64,000 nucleotides of DNA from Mansonella perstans (lineage: Eukaryota; Nematoda; Chromadorea; Rhabditida; Onchocercidae). The DNA lies in assembly GCA_037074765.1 (NCBI GenBank), contig JBAMDO010000573.1, positions 310,001-374,000 of the forward strand, given 5' to 3'. Below are positions 12,032 through 25,560 of the stretch, in pieces. Position 1 is the first letter of the stretch. Each line of letters begins with the position of its first letter. A program made the translations under genes and the position numbers. The notes below the pieces were generated by a model that saw only the letters and a program-made list of their open reading frames with translations, was not told the DNA's origin and made no database searches.

Positions 12032-14025
12032 TTGTAAGCATGGAGTTCGTTTTATGTTTTAATTTTCATAACGGAATCAATGCAAGAGAGGAATGGAAGG
12101 AAATTCCTATTTTTGGAGTTTGCAAATTGAAATGAAAAAAAATCTTTTTCATTTTTTTTTTTCAAAAACCTTTTTTTAATAATTTGCAAAGTGTGAAATC
12201 ACTGCAAAACAAATTTTTGTCGTACTGAATGGACAGTTAAATGATTGATTTCATTTTGCTTTCAGTTAATTTCTTTGAATTTAAATCAAAAAAATATTAA
12301 ATTACAATCATTACACATTTTTCGAAAATTCTCTAAAAAACAGCTTGACAACAAGATTAATGGAAAAAAAAACTTGGCGAAACTATTCCAACATTTCTTG
12401 CAATAAATACAGTAAGGCTTATAAATGTAGAATCTTAGGTAATTAATAAAACTATTAATATAACATGAAATTTACTTTACGATCATTTCGAGAACTATCA
12501 TAAATTCTGACACAATGTAACTTGCTGTTTCAGAAAGAATCCTTGTAAGATTTACGATAACCGGTTTAACTATTGCTGAATTGGTCAAGGTACGTTACCA
12601 GATTAAGGTGATGATATTAAGTGCTCTTCTCTTATCATGAATTCCGAATACATTCATGTCTATTGTAAATGCTGTAATGTCAAAGTCATATTTGTCATTC
12701 CCGTTTCTCTCATTCTTGTCTCTGCCATTTTGTTAAAATTTCGAACCAGATTTCATTATCGATCATCTCAAGGCCTCATTTTCACAATCTTTGCTGCTGG
12801 CAAAAAAGTTTTTGAAGTTAAAATTCTCTGCATGATAGAAATAATGAATAAAAAGATGAAAAATATGACAGTATCAATTAATAATTTCTATCCCGAAGCG
12901 TTCGTAATCTGATATTAACGCCATCATATGCTGATTAATTTTACAATTTCAAAAGTGAACAATGTAATGGAGATGTAATAATGGAAAATTGAAAGATCGA
13001 AGATCGTGCTTCATTAATGAATAAAATCTCGAGTGATACTTTAGCACCTATAATTGCGTAGTTGCACGGTTTTTTTTTTAATTTCGAATTTTTTTTAAAT
13101 AAAATTTTTCTGCTTTCTGCTCCTTTTTTGAAATTACTTCAACGGTATACAATACTTCTTGATGAACATAGATAAGCAAATGATTATGCAAAATAATAAA
13201 TTAATTCATCAATAAAACCATTAGCATACGATTTGAGAAATTAAAAGAAATATACCACTATCAAAAAATTTCTTGCGATAGCTAAAATATTAACTTTAAT
13301 TTAGCAAAAATTTTTAAGAAACGTTTAAATTGAAGAGATAAGTTGGTGTAAGTTGAAATTCCTTTCTGTACTTTATTTTAATAGGAAAGATAAGTGCTGA
13401 TATTGTATAACACTTGAGATTACTCAAATAACTAACTGTTTCCCACATGTAAAAAATATTCACTAAAAATGCTATGACCAGTGAAAGTAATGAAGTAGTG
13501 ACCAGTGAAAGTAATGAAGTAGTGACCAGTTGGGAGTAATGAAGTAGTGACCAGTGAAAGTAATGAAGTAGTGCCTAGTGGAAGTAGCGAAAGCCTTGAA
13601 ATATTGGCAACGTTCTCAGTGCGAGACATTTTTTTCACAATGCTGTTGGAGAAATTGGCCGGCAGAGATCCGATAATAGCGTTGGTCGCGTAGGTACCTG
13701 TAAAGGTTAACAGGGTATGTATGGTAAGGTTGTTATCAGGGCATGATAAGGTTGAGACTGATAAGACTTAATAGAAGTATGAGTTGAGAAATTTTACATT
13801 GAAGTGAAATTTGAGATCGATAACCTTAGGGGAAGGCTTCGTTCATTGTAATTGATGATAAAGAATAGTGAACAAATGGTAAGGATTAGCTTTTAATTTT
13901 TTTTTTTCAGCTATTTTTTTTTGCGATTTTGAAAGATTTGCGTGAAATTAAGCTTGAAATAAATATAATTTAAAAAAATTTAAAAAAAAAGAAACTATTT
14001 TCAGGATCGTATTTTTTAATGAACA
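12032..14025. other. Intergenic region with one exon-like fragment
   Basis: Mostly AT-rich non-coding DNA. Near 12534-12589 a short open stretch (RILVRFTITGLTIAELVK) sits between a TTTCAG acceptor and an AAG/GTACGT donor. It has the form of an internal exon but has no partner I can join. A minisatellite lies at 13476-13595. Nothing else is supported. Confidence 0.35.
13476..13595. repeat. 24-bp minisatellite, about five copies
   Basis: Units of gaccagtgaaagtaatgaag plus tagt occur at 13476-13499, 13500-13523, 13524-13548 (25 bp, with gttggga replacing gtgaaa) and 13549-13572, followed by a degenerate copy to 13595. The first two and the fourth units are identical. An open frame on the minus strand through the repeat is a by-product of the period being divisible by three. 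Confidence 0.9.
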
Positions 14026-17000
14026 ATGACAATCAATGTGCAGAAATCGCTGGACGAGGTTCATTTGTTTTCTTAGTAATTATTAGTTTTTTTTTCTTCT
14101 TTTTTTGCTCGGATTAATATTAAATAAAAATTAAAGCCTTTTTGTAGATGTTATTTTTATAGTTGGAACATTTTGCCGCGATTCTAAAAAATGCCAATGG
14201 ATTGTGTATTTCGGGGAATGAATTGATAAGATATTGTTTACCTCATCAGACATTCAAAGAATTAATCGAAACTCTTTGGTGTGCGGAACTTCAATCCGAT
14301 GAAAGGCGAAAAATTCACAGAATTGTCCATGATATCATGCAACAAATTACAACAAATACTGCTAGCATAATTAGGGCATATGCTAAAGAGAAAGGGTGAT
14401 TATTTTTTGCATTGCTAATGCATTTAATAATATTTTGATTCGTTAGATCATCAAATCTAATCTGTCAGATCATTTGTCAGATTGTGTACAATCGGAGTAA
14501 AAGATGATATTTTTCAGTACATTAACACATGAATACTAGATACATTGAAATATCTTTATCTTATTTATTTATAAACTGTGAAGAAATTTTTTAATTAGTA
14601 CATTTTTTATGGCATAATTTATAGACAAAGTTTTCAAAAATTTCTTTACAGCATAAATATCAGTTTGAAGATCAACGAATCATGGGAATTGTGTGACATA
14701 TGCGATGGAGAAGAACTTGTAGATATGCTTTCCAACTGTTTTTACCTGTTTTATGTAGTATACGATATCAGGTACTTTACATTGTTGCTTGTTTTGTACG
14801 GGTTTCATTTTAATATCAAGTAATAGAATTAATTTAAAAAAAAAAAGTTCATGATTATTCTGATTTGTTAAAGTCACTTAAGAAAATTATTCAAAATTTA
14901 ATTCATAAATCTTTAACTTTTTTCAAATTTCAGATCCATTCCATGTTTATTTTCATTGGATGAAACGGATGAATTTGAGAGGATTTATTATGCTGCCAAA
15001 GAACTTTTAGATCAAAGAGGTGAGCGAGAATTTAGAATAGATATCTGTGATTAAAATTTTATCGTAGCTTCTATGGGGAACACATTTCAGAATTGGATGG
15101 ATTGAAGAAGAAGCTACCAAAAGCAGTTTTGGAAATGTACGGACAGGTAGGGAGATCATTGTTAAATAATTGACTATTTCATTCCACTTAAATATATTTG
15201 AAATAACTTTCGTAATTAAGTTTCTTAGTATTTTAAATTTGCAGAAAACCCGATTTAATGAAGAAGTGAAATCAGTTTTTGCGCACAGAACTTTTTCATT
15301 TCACACATCAGAAATTCTCGATACTCAGGTTCGTACTAGGAAATCATTTCCAATTTTTTTTTCTTTTTTTTTTTTTTTAGGTTATTTTTATTGTTTTTGT
15401 CGTTGATGTAGCATATGTGTCATTGATTATTCTTAATTAGGTTAGTTTTATTTGCAGGAAATTAATGTTAAAAAAGATACCGAAAAATTCGCAGCAGATG
15501 TGGAGAAACTCATTAGTAAAATCGCAGTCCATGATTTTGACATAGCTGAAATACGTAAACTTGTCAAATTCAATTTAATTGGAAAACTTGACTTTGTCCT
15601 TTTTAAAAAGTATTTTTTTAACGGCTTTTCGAATATCTACGTATATTTATGTATTTATTGTCGGCAGCACCTGAATATTTTTGAGAAAAGATCGCAATGC
15701 TGGTATTTTCGATGAGTAAACTTAGTGTAATTTATAGAGCATGCAGTGTTTTGCCCGAAATGCTAGAAATGGCGGACTTCCGTGTTACTGCTGAATTTTT
15801 GAAAGTTCTGAAATGCATTGCATGTAGTTACAACGTTTGGGATACAATAATGGTCTATTTTTATGAAGAATTCCGAGATGTAAATGGTAGTCTAAAGACT
15901 TTCAAACAGTTCTATCAGGTATATCATTCTGAATTTTAAAAAAATTCCTTTGTTTCTTTTACAAGGAATTTAAGAGTGTTTTGAGTTTTTGGATCGCTGA
16001 CAATCGAATTAGTCAACTACGGCTAAAAAACTACTGCTGAATGCGAGCGTATATATCTTATGCAGTGTTTTACGTGAAGCATGGTAATGCTGAATATTCG
16101 TTTATAGCTTTTTATTTAACTCTTGTACACTTAATTTTGATTTTCTTATTGTGTTGAATATCTGAATTCTAAAAGTTTCCATACCCAGAATTATGACGAA
16201 GACATGAAAAATCTTCTCATCTACGTTGAGGACCACGCACAACTTCATGCGAATCAAATTAAATTGAAACAGGCAGTTGACGAGGTTGTTTTCAATTAAT
16301 ACACCAAGTTAATATGCATTTCAAGCATTATTTCTCAAGTTTTTGATTAAGATAAGAATCGCCTTTTGAAATCATTCAGTTATATAGTTATGATTTTGCA
16401 AAAATGTTCGCTTTACAGCTTTTTTGCAGTGTGCGTGGCTTCTAATGATTTCACCTGTTGAGACGTTGATATCACTCTTTTTGCAATGTTTGGAGAATGC
16501 ATTAATGATACCAAATCTTATTAGAGTGAGTTACCAGTCTTAAAACTTTTTTTAAAAGCTATTTTAAAATTTGTCTTTTTATGCAGTTATAAACTCTTTG
16601 AAGATTTTGCGTAAACTGCCGGCATACCGTGACATTGAATTGGAAGCAGTGTTTGAGGAAGACAACAGTACTAAACACAAAGTACCAATTTTGATGTTTG
16701 CCTTGAGGTAATTTGAAATATTCGTAAGTTTATAGTACCATAAGAAATCGATGTAATTCAGTAATAAATAATTTATTATTTTAGAATCTCAAAAATAGCT
16801 TAGCGCATCACATACTTTTTCTTGATTTCAGACATATTTTAACAGTCGAGCGTCCACATATACACACCGACTCCAAACGTCGAAATTTCGTTTATCTGTG
16901 TGTTGCGCTGTGTCGTGAACGTCATGCATTATTAAAGGATGGATTTTTAAAGAATGGGAAGAACGAAACAGGTCATCTTTACTTTTGAATTAATTGAATT

Positions 17001-19273
17001 TCAGGTATCTAAATTGATATTATTTATTTCCGTTATGCTTTCAGTTATTTCCAGATTGCTGTTTTATTCATTTCGCTGAGAATCAAAGTTAATTATTATG
17101 ATTTAAACCTGTTGCAGAAGATGAAGGGGGTGATAGTTCAGAAGCTTTTACGGCATCTTTTGGTGATATTGTTGATTTTGCTCTTATGGACGGTTCTGTT
17201 ATTCTGAATCATCTCGTTCTGTCAGCACTCAAACAAGTATTTTATCAAGAAATTGCACTAGAAATTGGAAAGAAATTGTTAACATCTGTTGGTGCACGAC
17301 GTACTCCGATAATTTGGAAAACTGAACAAGGCAAGAGAATATTATCTGACGCTTTTAACACCTTAAATCATTTTATTGCGGTTAAGTTAGCTCCAAACTG
17401 TAAAATTCATATTAGAAAATAGCAGGAAAAAATAGAGAACAGCAAATACTAATTCAGACTGATTGTCTAAAACAGCTATGCCCTCAATCACATCAATTGT
17501 TGTTTCTCAATGCCAAAAATAGTAATCTGTTGTTTGATAGTTTTTTTGATTTGTATTAAACTAAATTTTTAGGTATAAAGTCGGACGGAGATGAAGTTGT
17601 GATTAAAAACAATTCAGGGGTTTCCATTCTACAGTTAATTTCAATTTTGCTAAACATAATAAATGAAAACAAAGACTTCAATGATTATGTACTTTTTGGT
17701 TATTGCCAAGACTGCTTGCGATTATTGGGTGAACGGCTTAAAGGCAAGTTTTGAAACATATTCATCAAGACAATTTTTCTGCTGGAAGTTTGGTATGACT
17801 TCACACTCGATAAAGAATTTACAACTTCAAATTTTAATGTGGTTTCATTTTAAAGAATTGCCATTTATTTTAGAAGATGGTGTGATTATAGAGACAGATG
17901 CATTTGATAAAATGCTTACTTGCTTTGATAAGTCATTATGGGCTTGCAAATATGCTGTAGCTTCTTGGTTTTACAGATGCCTCGTATCTTACCGAAGGGA
18001 GGTTGGTTGTGTATTATTTTTAGTTTTTGGTTTATTTTGTTAGTGCTTTCAATGTCTTCATCCGATATAAAATTAAAACTGCTTCACTGAAAAATTTTGA
18101 GCGGTTCTTTGGGTTCTAGAAAGAGAATCTCGAAAATAGTTTTGCTTTCAATTCATAATTTGTTATTTAAGTTGGAAGCCAGGAACACGTTAGCTGCTGA
18201 AACGAGAGATACTGTCAACTGAAAATTTTTTTAACGATGAAGTCTTGAAATTCAGGTGCCGCTAGTGCTTTATGAGGCCTTGAAGGAAGAAAAAAGGCAA
18301 ACATTCAAAGCGGTGAAGACTGGTCCTGATGATAGCGATGTTTCTGGCCGCAGTCTCTTACGAAAACTTTTTAAGTTGGCAGTTATTCATTCTGAGCTTG
18401 CTTTGGATATAATGAAGGATGGTAAGGGATTTATATTTCATTGCAGATTTTACCTTCATCTTGGATATTCCTAATGTTGACTAGTTAGGACGAGAATCGT
18501 TACAGGGTTTTCAGTATCAGTAATTATTACTGGACACGATGTTTCGGGTGCACTTGTCGACGTTATTCGAGATCACAGCAGATTTCCAAGTAACAAAATA
18601 GATGGCTTAGTAGAAGTCATCAGAGCAATCGTTAATCAGGTCGATTTATCTCGTCGAACAGTACATTTGCTGACAGACATTTCGGAAAGTTCATTTTATG
18701 GTTTGTTTTTTTTGATATATTCCTGATTCCAGCTTGAATTTTTTGGAAAATATTTGAAGTGTTGGGCTGGTAATTCGAGTTCACAATAATTTCAGTTTTT
18801 CAAGTGACACTGTTTAAACGTTTGTTGACGGAACTTCCGATTTATTTGCTGAAGCGTTTTTCAACTATTGCTTATTGCAAAATTGGCTTTATTAACGGAA
18901 TTGAAAATTTAGTTTTTTTAAAGCATAAATATTGTAATATTTAGAGATTCTCGTGTAATATGCTTTAATAGTTTCTTCGTTCTTGAAACATGGTTATAAA
19001 TACTTATTTTTAGGTCTTCGGCTGATTGAACCATTGCTATTAATTCAGGAAGCTGTAATTTGTGCAATATATTATGATAAGAAAAATACAGAAGACTTAA
19101 CTGCAGTGCCCTTTAGTGTTTTGGAAATTGAAAATCAGGTAGGTTTCAATTTGTTTTCCGAAAACGATCTCTAATGAGCGTTCTTTTTCCTTTTTCCTTC
19201 TGAATAACTATAAAATTCCTGCTTGATGTTACTGAGGAGTAGGCAGATTTGATTGTTTTATGGATGAACTGTT

Positions 19274-19309
<36 letters not shown>

Positions 19310-21967
19310 GCTTACTCTCTGGTTTTGGAACCTTCATTACGCCATCGTGACCTACCATTATTTTAGATAATATTTGATTAAATTTTAGGTGGCAGTAAGA
19401 TTACTGAAACTGTTTTGTGAACTTGCGAAAGATCATATACAGAAAGAAATGATCGATTTGCGCAGAAGCAACATAAAGCGCAAAGTTGAAATCAAGTAAA
19501 TAACTTCTATATAATATTGTGAAGATACTGATATGCACCTATTCAAATACCTCGTGTCATTTGTTTCTTATCTGTTTGAAAGCGCAGTACTAAAGATCAT
19601 AGATAAAAAAGAGCTTCAGGTTTATTTTCCAATGAAATCTGTTTCATAAGGATAACTCAATTTATTATTGAGATACGTTTTTTTGCAGAGAACCAAGACC
19701 AACTTTCAGTGGTGTAAACATCAATCGTGAAAAACGTGTTGAAACAGAATTGATTCAACTTTATTTTGAGGCAGTTATTCTCGCAAATCTTGTTATTGGA
19801 GTTCGTTAATTTTTTCAATGAAAAATGAGATTTATTTTATTCGTCATTTTCTAGTAAATTTAAAGTTTATTAAAAAATTATTGTAGCATAAATCAAGTTG
19901 AGCTTCACTAAATTTAATTCACGCTTTGCAGCTGCCACCTTATTTGAAAATATTGTTGGTACAGCTAACTGATTTTCACATTGAAATAGAGAGAATGAAG
20001 CTCGGTTCGGCTTTTGATGAAATTGTCAATAAAACTTTATTGGTAAGATGCTTTAATTTGAATTAATACATAGGTTTTTAAGGATTCGGAATGCAAATGT
20101 CGAAAATTAGAAATTCGAGTGTCAAATTATTAAAATGCAACATGGGTAGTAATTTACTGTAGGGTCCAGTGCAAAATTATTATCAGTTGTTTGATGCAAT
20201 GTCCCGGTATACTTTTTACATTTAGATAGAAAGGTTTATGTTTTGGCTATAAGTAGCGATTTCAGCAAAGGAGATATCAAAAATTGAAAATCAATTTAAG
20301 TAGTCTAATTGTGGTACTTGTTCGTTGCAGGGTCAAGATGCAAAAGAGAAAATAAAAAATAACAAGCAATTTTCTGAGAAGTTTTGTGCTGCTTCTGGTT
20401 CTGCTTCTGGTTCTCTTCTGGTTCAAAGTTCGGTTTCAACAGATATGAATTGTTGTTCAGCTTCACAGACTTTCGCCATTTCAAACAACGCATATGAAGC
20501 AAATAGAATGGTCGGTATGTACTTTTATATGACTCTTCAAAACTATTTTCAAGATGATTTCTTGAAATCTGTTATCTAAATTCGAATTCGAATGTGTGCA
20601 ATTGTTTTTGCATTCTCACGTTATTTCCTTATAAAATAATTTTTGTTGCTTTACTGCTACCTAAGTATTTAGCTGCACTCTTTTGTAGTTTATTATTTAG
20701 AGTACAAATGATAAGTAATAAGTCATATAAGGACCATTATCTTTTACCGCTTTCCACCAATTGGGATGTCTCTATTATCCCTATACACAGAAAAGATTTT
20801 AACAGACTCATCATACTAGCATATTATGGATACAACTCAAAAGTTAATCTAAAACGCAGTTTTCCGAACTAATACTGTTTGTATACATGGTAGATTTGAT
20901 GCGTGCACAGTTGCTGAGTGTCAGTACTCATTTTGCTTTGATTTTTGGATCCTTAAACTCTGACCTTTAATTTTGATTTTGTAGTAACTAAAAGTTACGG
21001 TTGGAATTAAAATTTACAAGTTGTTGTTTAATAAGCCATTTCTTCGCTAACAGTATTTTTGATTTCAAGAGATAATGAAAAGATTGGTATAAATTACAGT
21101 ACTTCTAACTTTATTAATCAAATCTTCAATATGTCTGTCAGATTTTGCTTACTCCAAATGTTTCAAATTGCAGATGAAAACTAGTTATGTCTCAGATTTT
21201 TCGCACAAGCTTGTTGTCCACGCAAACACTGTTTTTATGCTTTATCGCATTTTATTCTTCTTTATTCGTCTTTTAGTAATGCAGCAAGTATCGACCTGTC
21301 TTGGGAGCTGTGGCTATCACTTTAATATTACACAGAGAAAATCAAGAAATGTAACAATGAGGAATCCCACAAGCAATTTTCGGAGTTTCTAAGCGAAAAA
21401 AATTTTTGTCCAGTGATGTTAGGAAAATTCATGAAAAGAAATTCGATAACGTGAACATTATTTTTTAGATAGCACAAATGCAACTGTTGAAGCAGTCCGA
21501 GATTCATTCAGTGATCGCGAGAAACTTTCAGAAAAGTTTGAGCAAAGTGCAATCTTTATTGTATGATTTATTAAAATTTTGCTCTTAATTTCTACCACTT
21601 TTATGTTCTTATGACAAAATTTTTTCATTTAAATTTTACGTTATCACTGTCCCATTCAAGTCCAAAAAGCATAAATGAATTCCATTCTAATGGTTTTTTA
21701 ATGATTGATTTAAAATCTCTGTGCCTCTCTTGGTTTTTCAATAAGAAATGCCATAAAAAAAAAATTGTTTATCGTTCTTAGGCCGGTACGCGGATGATAA
21801 AAGACCGGTCGATTTCAACCATAATAGAAAATCATTTGCTTCATAAGAAAAGAAATAACGGATGGAAATTTGTTAGGCCGAAACCAAGATATGGAGTTTT
21901 ATCACCGTTGTCAGCAGCAGATAGCAATATACATAATGGAAATGGAGAACGTCGCATTGATAACTGA
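14026..21967 (+). CDS. fanci: Probable Fanconi anaemia group I (FANCI) homologue
   Basis: About 25 exons join in phase from ATG 14026 to TGA 21967 (about 1073 aa; human FANCI is about 1330). Examples: 14163-14395, 14652-14771, 15738-15918, 16832-16971, 17118-17399, 17573-17743, 17874-18001, 18515-18700, 19689-19800, 21782-21967. The protein is an all-helical solenoid. Two segments support FANCI: SLWACKYAVASWF around residue 634, matching the L-x-A-x-K-x-A-V-A context of the monoubiquitinated lysine (human K523), and AGTRMIKDRSISTII near the C-terminus, resembling the conserved region before the FANCI basic tail. FANCI pairs with FANCD2 on DNA in interstrand crosslink repair. The joins around 15458-15738 (a 25-nt microexon at 15691-15715) and 18700-19014 are uncertain. 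One intron uses a GC donor at 17744. FANCD2 or another solenoid protein is the alternative; identity rests on short motifs. Confidence 0.55.
19277..19308. repeat. Poly-T tract of 32 nt within an intron
   Basis: Thirty-two consecutive T residues lie in the intron between the exons ending 19138 and starting 19389. The tract sits 80 bases upstream of the acceptor and is too far to be its polypyrimidine tract. It could be the tail of a retroposed sequence inserted in reverse orientation or simple slippage. Its length is likely unreliable. Confidence 0.9.
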
Positions 21968-22298
21968 GGTAGTGTTCAATATATTTCCAATATTTTTCTA
22001 TTCTTAAATTTGGGAGGGAAGTTTTGCAAATATCATGAAGCTCTTAATTTCTGCACAATTTAGATAAAAACTTGGCACGTTTTTCAAGATTTTTTTTTTT
22101 AATCGCTTTTTTTAATTTAAGATTTTTCTAATCTTTCATTTTATTAATTATCTACTCTAATTTCTTTTGCTTGGGAAAGTGAATGAAATTAAGATGTTAA
22201 AGTTATATTATTGTAGTTAATTGAAATCTAATGGAAAATCTAATGGATTGAAATCTAATTGTTGTTTATAAGGATATGACTGTCATTATGAGTTTTAG

Positions 22299-23402
22299 AT
22301 AGTGGGAGTTGTATATGTATATGGAGCAGTAATGATGACAGTGATCAGATCAATAGTGGTGGTTTTCGTCGCAAAAGTAAGAAACGCAAATGAACTTACA
22401 GAGTTTTGTCTAAATTATATAGTATGACTGGTATCATATGTAATTGTATTCCTTTTTTCACTATCATTCCCGTAAAATTCCTACATTTCGCGGTTCCTTT
22501 GCTAGAGTCCTGTTATTTATAGGATCAAGAATTTGTTATGATATATTTCAGCATCTGTTCTAATCATAAAATATTCACTTTTAATTTAGTTTCTGGCATT
22601 TCATGTCGATATAAATAATCATTCTTTTTCATGGTACATTGAATGTCCATACCGCACAATCTTTATGAATAAATGCGTGCAATTGATTATGTAGCGGAAG
22701 ACCATTTGAGATGTAGGTATTTTTTATGAGATTTTCCTTATACGTATACACTATTCTTCATATTTTGATCGAAAACCGTAGAGGTACTCTTATTAGGATA
22801 TTTATTTCATATTATTAAAATTAATTTAAATCCTCTATAAAGCAATTGCCCTTTTTAATATATTTTTGTGGTTGACTTATACGAGTTTTTCATGGTAGTA
22901 TTTCTTATTATCTTTGAAACTCCGTCATTATTCATATTTTACATGCATTTGCAATTTGTTACTGTGAGTTCAAAGCATAGATCTCAACATTGTTTTGTAT
23001 CATTGTTTTTGAGTAAAAGTATAACGAAAAAAGTTAGCAGTTTCAAAGTTCATCGCCCTGCTAATATTGTGAAAATGGGTGAGTAGTTCATTGAAAAACT
23101 TCGGAAAATAGTTGTAAGTGAGAATTAGGGCGGTGATAAGAATTTTTTAAAGTTTAGATGCTTAAAATGCAGCTTGCTAGAAAAATGATCTATTATTATG
23201 GTGCAGTTTTTGATTTAAATTTCGCTTTCATAAGCGATCATTTAACTTTCATTCCATTGAAAAAAGTTATCTAAAATTCAGTATTACATTCGTAATTCAG
23301 GTTAATTGGATATCTTTATTGTTTAATTTGTTCCAGCATTTAATGAGTTAATAAAATGTCGCCTTTTATTTAGATGAAAAAATCAGTGGGAAGGAAAAAT
23401 AA
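22299..23402 (+). CDS. Candidate alternative 3' exons of the FANCI-like gene
   Basis: Three exon-like segments follow the 21967 stop. Segment 22299-22393 ends in frame with an acidic-then-basic tail (NDDSDQINSGGFRRKSKKRK, stop), which resembles the acidic stretch plus KKKRKK ending of vertebrate FANCI. It also contains an internal GTAAGA donor. Segments 23041-23078 (FKVHRPANIVKM) and 23374-23402 (DEKISGKEK, stop) join each other in phase. None joins the 21782-21967 exon without first removing its TGA, so they may be alternative ends, exons of a separate small gene, or remnants. A basic, partly open stretch at 23396-23595 is similar in character. Confidence 0.3.
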
Positions 23403-25560
23403 ATAAACGTAAATCAGAAGCTAATATAACAACAGGTCGAAAAAGGGAACTACAGGCTAATACTAGAAAAATTTCCGGTGCTAATGTAGAAAGAATAAGC
23501 AGAAATACGAGTCAGGTTGTGATCCTGACCATGGCTCTGATACAAAAGTGAAACAATCAAAAAAGTCTAAAGCTCCCAACTCTAAAATGAATTGAGTTCA
23601 TGTTAAATGTGGAGTAGTAGAAGGTTATCGATACAATATTACTATATATTAGTTTAATTGTGTGGTTCGTGAAGCTTGTGGCAGTAAAAATGCATTCTAA
23701 GTAAATGTTTGGTACTAGCAAATGAGATTTGGCTTTTTAATGATGATATTACGTGAAAAATTGCTCTTTTCACGCAGTTCACTTCGAAATGAACCACAGT
23801 TTGTAAGTGGAAACAACTATAGCATTTTATGAATCAACAATGAAATTATTCAAAATGAGCAGTTTTTCATTTCTATGTTTCATCTTAAACGTCATAAAAG
23901 GACTGATTCATATGCCTCATTAAAAATCTAAAGTAGCTATTAATGCGTGGAATTGAGAGTCAGCTGTTGCAAGAAAAGGAACCAGATAGTTGCTAATACT
24001 GTTTCTAACGCTGATCTACGATCAACTTGAACTGAATGATGAATTTGTGATGCTTCATTTCGCATTTCAGTACCGATCAGCTATGAACTTATAGATCAAT
24101 CAGATGGGTCGCAATAGGCTCGTATTGATTCTGTTTTAATGAACTGTAAACAATTCGGTTCATAATGTTTTTGAGGTAGAAATACCATTCATCAATCTAA
24201 TGCAGAAATTGAAGTTTATCGTTCAACTGCATTTTTGTCTTCAATCTACGACTTGATTCTGGATAAAATAATAAAATTGTAAGAGAAGCAACAAAAAAGT
24301 CCCCAGTTAAACTAGTGAATGACTAAAATGTGATCTTTGTTACTTTTTTTCCTTCTCTTCTTTTTCGTGGAAATAGTATTTATTTTACATCCACCATTTA
24401 ATAACATTTATTTGCATTACTCTGGTTGCTATAGGTAATAAAATGATACATTTAACTTATAAAAAGCGTCAAAGATTGTAAATTTGTAAGTTAAGCATCA
24501 TTTCATGTTTTCCAGTGCATAACTATCTTTAAACATTTCCACTTATGCTTTCGGTCATACTTTGATGATGCAGTTATAATAGTCAATATCCTAAACTATC
24601 AACTTTTATTACAATCCTTATTTATAAACATTCTTGATATAAATATGATTCCACAAAGCTTTCATTAATAAGCCAATCCAGTCATACCATCAGTATTTAT
24701 AACTTGAGAATTCACATATGGAAAACTTGTAGAATATAGCGATTTTTGTACTTATAAAACCTGCCAAGTATTTTGTCAAGCATAAAAAAAATCTTTAATG
24801 ACTTTAGTGTTCGTATATTATTTGAATAAAAAGTTTCTTAATATTTAAAATAAAAAGTTTCGAATAATTGAAATAAAAATATTTCTAAAAGTAAATGAAT
24901 TTTTCAATTTTATATTGGAAAAAAATTAACATTAATATAAACATATCGCAAAGAGATGACAATTTCTGCATTTTGTGAGTTTTGTTAACAGCCAAAGCGA
25001 TTGGTTATATATTGTAAATGTTAATCCTTAGATCTTTGGTCGCTTGTAAAATCGAATGTATCTGGTTGCTTCGCAATATTTATGTACAAGTTATGTTTCT
25101 AATCATGCAATACCTTTAAGCGATTTTTTCAAATAGTTGAAAGTAAGTTTACATAATATTACTCGGCTATTAATTATTAACAGTTTAACCAAAGTACTAA
25201 TTATTCCATGACTACCGCCTCTTTTGAGATCAGAAATGATCCATTAATAATGAAATTTTTTACTAGCTCATCTTCATTTTTTCCCAACTTATTTTCAAAA
25301 AGAAGTCCTAAATAATAAGTTATTCAGAACTTCTGAGATTTTGAAAAGCACTGGAATTTCAAAATAAATTAAAATTTGAGGCTTCTGTAAATAAGGTGCC
25401 ATGCTGATTACCTACTGAAATCATCAGTTTTAATGTGCGTATTTCAGAGGAATATGTTTTTGCTCTAATCTTTCATTTAATTGGTTCATTTATAGAAAAA
25501 GTTTTTTGGATGGTGGAAAATTTTTGAATGCTGTTGAAGTGTAGCTGAACTTTGCTATAC
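23403..25560. other. Non-coding stretch
   Basis: AT-rich sequence with many short runs of A and T. Apart from the Lys/Arg/Asn-rich open stretch just after 23403 noted under the candidate exons, I see no gene, repeat or structured element here. Confidence 0.5.

Noticed and set aside
13476..13595. Regularly spaced 24-bp repeats as a CRISPR-like array
   Set aside because: Units are directly adjacent with no spacers, and the genome is clearly eukaryotic.
13432..13638. 68-aa minus-strand frame with repeated GHYFITFT
   Set aside because: Translation of the 24-bp minisatellite only.
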